Source: Psychrobacter submarinus
GTDB taxonomy: Bacteria; Pseudomonadota; Gammaproteobacteria; Pseudomonadales; Moraxellaceae
NCBI RefSeq assembly: GCF_904846685.1
Contig: NZ_CAJHBQ010000001.1
Coordinates: 744,001 to 808,000 of the forward strand
Reading direction: 5' to 3'
DNA length: 64,000 nt
Below the pieces are notes generated by a model that was given only the letters and a program-made list of their open reading frames with translations, was not told where the DNA came from and made no database searches. This document shows, piece by piece, positions 44,946 to 50,815 of the stretch. Numbering within the stretch: position 1 is the first letter of the stretch; every line of letters begins with the position of its first letter. The position numbers and the translations under genes are program-made.

Positions 44946-45161
44946 CTAGCAGACTGTTTCAGGTTTGCGAGCGTCAACGGTTCGGACAATGATGCTTATC
45001 GGCTGCACCTCGTTATCATCAGTAACGCCCTTATCTAGCCCTAGCAGCTTTGCTTTTGACATGGTAGCAGCAACCATAGCAGACGCTTGGCCATTCTCCT
45101 TAGCGGTCAACCTGGCATCGTCTAATTCTGTCATCAGGTCATCAATACTCATTTTTTGCAT
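44946..45161 (-). CDS. Small terminase-like paralogue 3
   Basis: 71 residues. The core is MSIDDLMTELDDARLTAKEN, then ASAMVAATMSKAKLLGLDKG. The same pattern (LxDLxxxLxxAxxxAxxxxxxxAxVxATxxxAKLLGLDKx) recurs in the two genes upstream. I recall this pattern from the C-terminal part of some phage small terminase subunits; no HTH DNA-binding part is present here. AAGGAT precedes the ATG. It overlaps the next gene upstream by 20 bp. Function unproven. Confidence 0.65.
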   Translation of the reverse strand: MQKMSIDDLMTELDDARLTAKENGQASAMVAATMSKAKLLGLDKGVTDDNEVQPISIIVRTVDARKPETVC

Positions 45162-45408
45162 GGCTTATCCTTTGAGTTAGCAACTGGTCATCGTTTGCCA
45201 ATTCATTCATCAGCTCGCTAATGGTCTGCACCTCACCAGCATTCACATCTTTAATTACTGGCTTATCGAGTCCTAGTAGCTTTGCTGTGGTAACAGTCGC
45301 TTGTATCATAGCGGTAGGCTTGCGCTCCTCTATTGCCATTTGCCTAGCTTCCTCTACTTGATCGAGTAAGTCATCTAGCGTTAATCTGCTCATTATCTCA
45401 ATACTCAT
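45142..45408 (-). CDS. Small terminase-like paralogue 2
   Basis: 88 residues, middle member of a tandem family. It has LTLDDLLDQVEEARQMAIEE followed by PTAMIQATVTTAKLLGLDKP, then a divergent tail (ELMNELANDDQLLTQRIS). AGAGG lies 7 nt before the ATG; an alternative ATG is five codons later. It overlaps the upstream member by 11 bp and the downstream one by 20 bp, so the three are likely translationally coupled. See the neighbours for the family argument. Confidence 0.65.
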   Translation of the reverse strand: MSIEIMSRLTLDDLLDQVEEARQMAIEERKPTAMIQATVTTAKLLGLDKPVIKDVNAGEVQTISELMNELANDDQLLTQRISHAKNEY

Positions 45409-45655
45409 CTTCTAACCTCTTACTAATAGCGAGCGCTACCTCAGGCGTTAATGGTTCAGGCGATACACCCGTGATATTAAAAACGACTGACTCATCATTG
45501 TTTGCCGTTACGTCTTTAATCGGCTTATCCAGTCCTAGTAACTTCGCTTGTGCAATAGTAGCGACTACTAGCGCGTTTGGGTTGTGGTCATCTATCGCCA
45601 TTTGCTTAGCGAGCTGTAAATCTTGCATTAAGTCGTTAAGGTCAGGTAATCGCAT
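45398..45655 (-). CDS. Small terminase-like paralogue 1
   Basis: 85 residues, first of the tandem set. MRLPDLNDLMQDLQLAKQMA is followed by PNALVVATIAQAKLLGLDKP and a unique tail with FNITGVSPEPLTPEVALAIS. GAGGG lies 5 nt before the ATG. The tails of the three paralogues differ while the AxVxAT...AKLLGLDK core is kept. It starts 9 bp after the Cys-rich gene ends, so it is in the same unit. Confidence 0.65.
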   Translation of the reverse strand: MRLPDLNDLMQDLQLAKQMAIDDHNPNALVVATIAQAKLLGLDKPIKDVTANNDESVVFNITGVSPEPLTPEVALAISKRLEDEY

Positions 45656-45663
45656 TTAATCCC

Positions 45664-46179
45664 TCAGTGAGTGCAATTTAGTTTATCTAGTGTTTGCTGC
45701 CAAACTTGAGCGCTAAGCTTGTCATGCTCGTTTACTAACCTATCAAACGTCTTTGAGTGCATGTAACGCGGTTTAGCTCCTACGCCATGAATAACGCCTT
45801 GCTGCCAACCTAAACGCGCTCTAATGGCTGCTATACGGCTAAACACTCTATCTATCGGCTGTTGTAGCTGACTGCCATAATTTGCGCCTATGCAATGACG
45901 GCATACATACACGCCAGCGCAATATAAAACACTGACACGCTGCGAGAATTTAGGGCATAGCCACCAATAGCGATAACCGCCATAGTGACAAGCTGATTTT
46001 GATAGCTGAATAGAATAGTTATAAGGTTTATTGCGATGGGTGTAGCTGACTTCGATATATTTAGCGCTACCTTGTTTAAGCTGATCTCGATAGCGTGAGA
46101 TAGGTAATTTTAAGTAGTCGCTCAGGCTGTGAGTAGTGGCAAGTGCTGGCATGTTATCTAAATCATTAGGTAAATTCAT
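45664..46179 (-). CDS. Cys-rich zinc-finger-like island protein
   Basis: 171 residues. A central stretch (ACHYGGYRYWWLCPKFSQRV, then VLYCAGVYVCRHCIGANYGSQ) matches a family common on phage-like and integrative elements. That family usually has a CPxCGxRV knuckle followed by CRxC. Here the second Cys of the first knuckle is replaced (CPKFSQRV), and a Cys appears in VLYC instead, so metal binding may be altered. The first 30 residues (SLSDYLKLPISRYRDQ) are a short polar helix. Weak ribosome site. Function unknown. Confidence 0.65.
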   Translation of the reverse strand: MNLPNDLDNMPALATTHSLSDYLKLPISRYRDQLKQGSAKYIEVSYTHRNKPYNYSIQLSKSACHYGGYRYWWLCPKFSQRVSVLYCAGVYVCRHCIGANYGSQLQQPIDRVFSRIAAIRARLGWQQGVIHGVGAKPRYMHSKTFDRLVNEHDKLSAQVWQQTLDKLNCTH

Positions 46180-46247
46180 CTTTATTATATCATCGTGAAT
46201 TTTATTAACCTAAATTATTCTTAGTATTGAAAAGATACTTATAAAGT

Positions 46248-46480
46248 GTGCCTAAACTGCCTTAATCACTTGTAAGCTTTGTATCATATAGGGTTATCCT
46301 ATTAATAAACCTATCCTAAGCCGTCCTAAACTGCCTAAATTGTCGTAGATAGGTAGCATTGAAGATAATATTTAGGCATAAAGGCACGTAAAGGCAAAAG
46401 CCATTAATAAATAAAGCCCTCTAACCATATAGGATAGAAGGCATTTAGGCATAAAGGCACGTTTTAGCGTGTGCCTATGC
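46248..46480. repeat. Iteron-like array downstream of the replication gene, candidate origin
   Basis: The 19-bp TTTAGGCATAAAGGCACGT occurs exactly at 46371 and 46444. Related inverted units GTGCCTAAACTGCCTTA (46248) and GTCCTAAACTGCCTAAA (46323) share a TGCCT-N4/5-TGCCT pattern. A hairpin around CACGTTTTAGCGTG reaches the rep stop codon. The region has no gene and is AT-rich, as expected for a replication origin bound by the adjacent Rep. Confidence 0.6.
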
Positions 46481-48568
46481 TGTTATCAGTTTAGGATTGA
46501 TATAGATTACTTTTCTCTTACCTTCATCAGCTTGTTTAATATGCCCCATACTTTCTAGGTTATCGAGTTCGCTTTGCAGTATCTTATTATTTTTACGCAT
46601 GGGTTTAGGCGCTCCATTATAGATATAAGTACGGTTTAAGATCATCGGGTTTTTGCCCTTAGCCTTATCCACTAGCCAGCTACTTAACTTTTCGCTATCG
46701 TTCTGTTCACCTGTAGGCGTTGCATCAAGATAGCGCAAGCGTTCGGCTGTTGAATACTCAACCAACATAAAAGCCCTTGTAACGTCATCTACTGTTATCG
46801 AAGTACGTTCATCAAAGAAGGCTATCAATGACGCTATACGACTAGCATTTTCTGCCATACGTGATGCGTAAGCTTTCAATGTTGCAAAAACTCCCCCTTT
46901 ACGCTGTCTATTCTCAATAGCTTGCTTATGGTCATCAAAGACTTGCTTTGCCCTGCTATCAGCCCATTGTATTTTGATGCGTTCAGGCTCACCATTCGGG
47001 GCTATAGGTAGATTAGCTGGTGACGGATTAAGTAAGCTTTCACAGCGTGACCAGTAAGCAATTAGGTCAGGATTATTATGGGCTTTATCGTCTTTGCGCT
47101 TGGGGTCGTTCCATGTTCGATAACCTCGCAAGTCCTCAGGACAAGCAATTAAAGCACGTGCTAAAAAGCCTTGACCATTCAATAAAGGATCGGATAATGC
47201 TGGCTCTAATATAATGCGTTGAGCCATAAGCATAAGTGTCAATCGTGCATTAAAAGCTTTGGTTCGTGGATTAGCAAAAGCATTTTTTTGTGACCTTGAC
47301 CGATTGACCACACCACCACTATATAGATCAGTAAAACTGGTTAAGGCATTGCCAGCGGTCTTACTTGTCATCGAGTGACCATTAAAGAATTGGGCTGCGT
47401 CATCGGTTGCCCATGATGCGTTAATGATCTCTAAATTGACGTATTTATCTAGTATTGTCTCTATAGTGGCATCTTTAAAGACGGTTTCAGGGTTATAAGG
47501 CTTTGGGGTATTGTCTAAAAATGCTTGTCTTTCTTTACCTGTCAAACTTGCCTTGTCTTTCTCCCATGTCTCTAAGTCCGTTAAATATAACTGATATTGT
47601 CTTTTTTCGTGTTCATCTATTTTTAAATGGGTTAAGTTCATAGTTTCAGTTTTACCGCTACCACTTTCGCCCTCTGTTACTAATATAAGACTGGCTGGGT
47701 TGTGTCTGTCTCCATGCGGTGCATTAACAAACTGTTGGCCTATATGCGCCAATGCTCCTAAAACGCATTGACCAGCCATAGCAAGCGGTACTTGTGCATA
47801 GTATGATACTGCGATAATCACTTTCTTTAATAGTCCGTCCCATGCGTCTATAGGGTATGGGGTAGGTTTGCTGGTATCGGTTGCCAGTGTCTCAGGCTCT
47901 CCCCATGCATCAGCTAACAAGTCTTTGACTATTGTTTCAGGGTCGCTTAAAACGTCATCTAGCGTCTGTTCATTATCAAACGATAGCAGCAAGTCAAAAA
48001 TAGTTAGTATGGCTTTGACGTTTACCCCTAGCAGTGGCTTTGTGATCTCGTCTTTTTTATCAATGGTAGCAGTAACGATCACTTGCTTAACCTCAGCAAA
48101 ATGCTTGACCATATTATTAAAATGAAAAGGGTTAGCACTGACTAAGATAGTCACGTTTAGCCCTTGGCTATCAAATTCTCTCTTTAAGGCTGTACCATCA
48201 GCTAGGCTCTTTACCGCGTACCAGTCGCTATCTGGGCTTAGATTACCGATAATAAACGCGCTAGGCTGGTTTGGGTCGGTCACTTCAATAGGTGTATCAC
48301 TATTGAGCGTATAAAGCCCTATATTGTTTGGCTGGTGCATATTGTCGCTTAATATCAATGCTACCTTGCCGGCGGTATCGACTCTATCACCAGATATATA
48401 AAAGGGTTCAACAAACTGTCTTAGCTTATCGCCTTGACCTTGTGCGATTAGGCTAGCTATCGTTTCATCATCTGCTATAATTTCAACTGTAGTTTGCTTT
48501 GTACTGCCTAGTAAATTGCTTAGCCCCTTGTCATCAGCTTGGGGCTTTGTTTTGTCTGTGTTATTCAT
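46475..48568 (-). CDS. DUF3987-like replication ATPase/helicase (YfjI-like)
   Basis: 697 residues from the ATG at 48568, with a GGGGG-type ribosome site about 6 nt upstream; an in-frame extension of ten codons is less supported. The N-terminal 230 residues contain a possible degenerate primase/Toprim-like fold. The DUF3987 part begins near residue 235 (PYPIDAWDGLLKKVI, then MAGQCVLGALAHIGQQFVN), with Walker A EGESGSGKTETM at 299-310 and WATDDAAQFFNGHSM. The C-terminal LTLMLMAQ, FLARALIACPE and a winged-helix-like end follow. The family occurs as Rep on phage satellites and prophages. Confidence 0.8.
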   Translation of the reverse strand: MNNTDKTKPQADDKGLSNLLGSTKQTTVEIIADDETIASLIAQGQGDKLRQFVEPFYISGDRVDTAGKVALILSDNMHQPNNIGLYTLNSDTPIEVTDPNQPSAFIIGNLSPDSDWYAVKSLADGTALKREFDSQGLNVTILVSANPFHFNNMVKHFAEVKQVIVTATIDKKDEITKPLLGVNVKAILTIFDLLLSFDNEQTLDDVLSDPETIVKDLLADAWGEPETLATDTSKPTPYPIDAWDGLLKKVIIAVSYYAQVPLAMAGQCVLGALAHIGQQFVNAPHGDRHNPASLILVTEGESGSGKTETMNLTHLKIDEHEKRQYQLYLTDLETWEKDKASLTGKERQAFLDNTPKPYNPETVFKDATIETILDKYVNLEIINASWATDDAAQFFNGHSMTSKTAGNALTSFTDLYSGGVVNRSRSQKNAFANPRTKAFNARLTLMLMAQRIILEPALSDPLLNGQGFLARALIACPEDLRGYRTWNDPKRKDDKAHNNPDLIAYWSRCESLLNPSPANLPIAPNGEPERIKIQWADSRAKQVFDDHKQAIENRQRKGGVFATLKAYASRMAENASRIASLIAFFDERTSITVDDVTRAFMLVEYSTAERLRYLDATPTGEQNDSEKLSSWLVDKAKGKNPMILNRTYIYNGAPKPMRKNNKILQSELDNLESMGHIKQADEGKRKVIYINPKLITA

Positions 48569-48710
48569 AATCGCCCCCTTGATGCTCATTAGTGTCATCG
48601 CTTATCTGCACGGTACATGCGAGCGGTGATAGTAATAAACCAATCACTATTACCCATGCCATAAACTTAACGAAGTTTGTTAATAGACTGATCTTGTTAT
48701 CTTTGCTCAT
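48561..48710 (-). CDS. Single-span membrane peptide, 49 residues
   Basis: A short gene starting at the ATG 48710 and ending at the TAA 48561-48563. The product begins MSKDNKISLLTNFVKF, has one membrane segment (MAWVIVIGLLLSPLACTV) and a polar end. GGAGG lies 9 nt upstream. It overlaps the 91-residue gene upstream by 14 bp, and its own 3' end overlaps the rep ATG, so it forms a tight link in the operon. Function unknown. The LSPLAC stretch could also be read as a lipobox. Confidence 0.6.
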   Translation of the reverse strand: MSKDNKISLLTNFVKFMAWVIVIGLLLSPLACTVQISDDTNEHQGGDYE

Positions 48711-48972
48711 GTCTTAAGTCCTCCACGTTAAAGGCTATTTCTGCTATTTTTACAGATAGATTTTTTAGTGACTCCACTTGTCGACTGCCTGTAGGTAGTA
48801 AGCTGCCTAGTATCTTGGTTTCTAGCTCTGCAAGCTCTGTCATAGTATTAATAATGGTTACATTAGCGTGTAAGGTAATAATGAGCTGATCTATAAAATC
48901 TTCGTTTATCATCAAAAAGCCCTGTTCTTTGAGCCTGCTCATTACTTCGTTGACCAGTTCGTCATTACTCAT
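48697..48972 (-). CDS. Hypothetical island protein, 91 residues
   Basis: Not recognised. An acidic, almost entirely helical protein (NDELVNEVMSRLKEQGFLM, then TMTELAELETKILGSLL, LKNLSVKIAEIAFNVEDL), probably a helical bundle or coiled coil. GAGGTG precedes the ATG, which overlaps the HTH_39-like gene's stop (ATGA). It lies between regulators and rep, where satellites often carry small accessory replication or regulatory proteins. Confidence 0.6.
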   Translation of the reverse strand: MSNDELVNEVMSRLKEQGFLMINEDFIDQLIITLHANVTIINTMTELAELETKILGSLLPTGSRQVESLKNLSVKIAEIAFNVEDLRHEQR

Positions 48973-49205
48973 AATTGCACCTCATTAGCCAGATGATCGG
49001 TATCAACCCAATAAACGTGCCAATGCTTGCCGTCTTTATCTACTCGCTTGCGCTGTATGGTTAAGCCTGTATTTTCTAGCTGATTAATGCGAGTGGGTAG
49101 CGTGGCTATTCTATAAAGTTCGATAGCTTGCCAGCGTGTGATTGATTGACCAGTTAAAAGATGGTCTTTGATTATTTGGTTTTGGCTGCGTTTTGGCTTA
49201 TCCAT
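48969..49205 (-). CDS. HTH_39-like DNA-binding protein
   Basis: 78 residues with a winged-helix core resembling the HTH_39 family: NQIIKDHLLTGQSITRWQAI, IATLPTRINQLENTGLTIQ, then a KRVDKDGKHWHVYWVD wing. Such proteins are frequent on prophages and phage satellites. It begins 3 bp after the AlpA-like gene ends and overlaps the next gene by 4 bp. A DNA-binding role is likely, the target unknown. Confidence 0.7.
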   Translation of the reverse strand: MDKPKRSQNQIIKDHLLTGQSITRWQAIELYRIATLPTRINQLENTGLTIQRKRVDKDGKHWHVYWVDTDHLANEVQL

Positions 49206-49207
49206 GA

Positions 49208-49447
49208 CTAAGCCCCCTCATTAGTAGCGTTTAAATATTCCACAATATCGCTACCTTTAAAGTAGTAAACGCCATTGATAGATAACGGCTTTGTGATCTT
49301 GTCCGTTTTAATCCATCGTCTAATCGTTTCGGGGTGCTTATGGAATACTTCGGCTATTTGCTTAACCTGATAAAGCTCTTTTGGGTTCGCCAATAGGTCA
49401 GCTAGGCTTAACTTGCTGGTGGGGTGTGCGTGGGTAGTGTTAGGCAT
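49208..49447 (-). CDS. AlpA/Xis-like helix-turn-helix protein
   Basis: 79 residues with a MerR/excisionase-type HTH: LYQVKQIAEVFHKHPETIRR then WIKTDKITKPLSINGVYYFKGSDIVEYL. The pattern fits HTH_17 proteins such as AlpA, Xis or the activators of Gram-negative satellites. It heads the operon running to rep. Upstream lie a 9-bp inverted repeat (49457-49489) and three 20-bp-spaced dyads (49524-49583) that are plausible operator or activator sites. Confidence 0.75.
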   Translation of the reverse strand: MPNTTHAHPTSKLSLADLLANPKELYQVKQIAEVFHKHPETIRRWIKTDKITKPLSINGVYYFKGSDIVEYLNATNEGA

Positions 49448-49456
49448 TGCCTTAAC

Positions 49457-49489
49457 TCCTTAACGGTTATGGATTGAAGTCGTTAAGGA
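49457..49489. promoter_or_regulatory. Inverted repeat upstream of the AlpA-like gene
   Basis: TCCTTAACG (49457-49465) and CGTTAAGGA (49481-49489) are perfect inverted arms with a 15-bp spacer. They sit in the leader of the AlpA-like gene and could be an operator or RNA hairpin. Confidence 0.5.
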
Positions 49490-49523
49490 CATGCTATTGT
49501 AGGTAGGCGTTGTAAGGAATATT

Positions 49524-49583
49524 TATGCGTGTATAGCGCATGGTATGCCTGCATAGCGTGTTGTATGCCTGCATACCACAGTA
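49524..49583. repeat. Three dyads at exact 20-bp period upstream of the AlpA-like gene
   Basis: TATGCGTGTATA (49524), TATGCCTGCATA (49544) and TATGCCTGCATA (49564) form a 20-bp tandem array. The last two are perfect TATGC-N2-GCATA palindromes and the first is imperfect. A fourth TATG follows at 49582. Two helical turns separate the sites, as for cooperative protein binding or an iteron origin. Confidence 0.7.
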
Positions 49584-49590
49584 TGATAGG

Positions 49591-50364
49591 TTATGAAAAA
49601 TCGCCTTTGCTGGCTTGACTTAGCCATCGTTTGATAGTGTCATAAGACGGCTTTTTATCTGTTTCAATATTCTGCTTTATATATTCGGCTGTTTCTGCAA
49701 AAGTAGTGAAGTTCTGTTCGTCCATGATCTGTAGATATCGTTTCTTTTTTTCAGGTCTAGTTTGATTGTGCTTTGACCATCTTTTATTTGCCTTTGACTT
49801 GTTAGACTTTGATAGTTTTTTTTGAAAATCATTGTCGCCTCTAACCTCATTCGTTCCTGCACCAAAAACATAGCCGGCTAAGTTGATACAGTAAAAACTG
49901 GCTTCATATTGTTGGTTCTCAAAATAAAGTCTAGCAAAAGCTTTTAAATTGATACAGTCACATAGTTTATGAAAGTTTAAGCATTTAAGCTCCTTTGACT
50001 CTAAGTAAATATTTTCGTTACTGAGCATAATATGAACAGATAAACCTCGATACATAATAGGTTCTTCTTGATAAAAATCTACACGATAACTCTGTTCTTC
50101 TAAAAGTTCTTTGCAGTCTTCAATAGCAATATTCTCTATTTTTTCTATCAGCTCATGAATGATTGTTATTTTCTTTCTATCCTTATAACCTACGTCAAAA
50201 AAATTACGACTTAGTAAGAAGTTAGGTGGGCTATCTAGTAATTCTTTTAAAAATACTGTGGGTATAGTCGTTCTGTGCTGTAGTCTTTCAAACTCCGTCT
50301 GTTCAATTTGTTTAAGAATTTTTTCAAGATCAGCATCTGAAAAATCCTTTCTAGACTTAACCAT
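49591..50364 (-). CDS. Orphan island protein, 257 residues
   Basis: I do not recognise it. It is noticeably more AT-rich than the flanking genes, Lys/Glu/Asn-rich, with no signal or membrane segment. The N-terminal half is helical and charged (ADLEKILKQIEQTEFERLQH, KKITIIHELIEKIENIAIED). The middle has a strand-rich part with MYRGLSVHIML. A basic linker (KSNKSKANKRWSKHN) leads to a C-terminal putative HTH ending KPSYDTIKRWLSQA. It sits where satellites place a repressor or a cargo gene. AAAGGTG precedes the ATG, within a repeat structure. Confidence 0.6.
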   Translation of the reverse strand: MVKSRKDFSDADLEKILKQIEQTEFERLQHRTTIPTVFLKELLDSPPNFLLSRNFFDVGYKDRKKITIIHELIEKIENIAIEDCKELLEEQSYRVDFYQEEPIMYRGLSVHIMLSNENIYLESKELKCLNFHKLCDCINLKAFARLYFENQQYEASFYCINLAGYVFGAGTNEVRGDNDFQKKLSKSNKSKANKRWSKHNQTRPEKKKRYLQIMDEQNFTTFAETAEYIKQNIETDKKPSYDTIKRWLSQASKGDFS

Positions 50365-50368
50365 AAAT

Positions 50369-50432
50369 CACACCTTTACACACCTTTGTATAGAAGAAGG
50401 TGCAAGGCGCTGGCTGCTTTAAGGTGTGTAAA
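50369..50432. promoter_or_regulatory. Inverted repeat over the ribosome site of the 257-residue gene
   Basis: TTTACACACCTT (50375-50386) and AAGGTGTGTAAA (50421-50432) are perfect 12-bp inverted arms. CACACCTTT is tandemly repeated at 50369 and 50379, so on the minus-strand transcript two AAAGGTGTG copies can compete for the same partner; the copy nearest the ATG contains the ribosome binding site. Confidence 0.6.
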
Positions 50433-50502
50433 TTGCAGCCGTTCGGGTAATTAGTCCTAGCCTTGCATGGTCATTGTAGCGGTGTTTAGTCGCTAAATAT
50501 GG

Positions 50503-50778
50503 TCATAACTGTTGCCAATAGCCTGTTATCTTTAGATCAACATTTTCACGATCATTTGATAGTCGCTCTACTTCTTTTATAGCAACATCATAGAAAAATG
50601 AATTATTAAGCTTTTTCCCGTGGTCAGTTTTATATTTGACAAGCTCCCCATTAATTAATACTGAGTAAATAGGTGCGTATTTCAAGCCGTCATATTCTGC
50701 ACCATCTGGCGGTAAACTATCCCAAAATGCGCGGTCATCTAATTGCTGGCGTGTTGGTTTGGTGTCTAGTGTCATCAT
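50503..50778 (-). CDS. Hypothetical island protein, 91 residues
   Basis: Not recognised. A soluble, hydrophilic product: TRQQLDDRAFWDSLPPDGAE, then a probable small beta-sheet (YAPIYSVLINGELVKYKT), a helix (FFYDVAIKEVERLSND) and a final strand (VDLKITGYW). GGAGAAG lies 5 nt before tandem ATGs. It starts 38 bp after the integrase stop on the same strand, so it may be part of the integrase unit. Confidence 0.6.
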   Translation of the reverse strand: MMTLDTKPTRQQLDDRAFWDSLPPDGAEYDGLKYAPIYSVLINGELVKYKTDHGKKLNNSFFYDVAIKEVERLSNDRENVDLKITGYWQQL

Positions 50779-50815
50779 TGTTACTTCTCCATTGGTGGGT
50801 TTTGTTGGTTAGGTT

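Noticed and set aside
44946..45655. Toxin-antitoxin interpretation of the three small paralogues
   Set aside because: Three copies of one family with the same core and no toxin-like partner do not fit a two-component toxin-antitoxin module.
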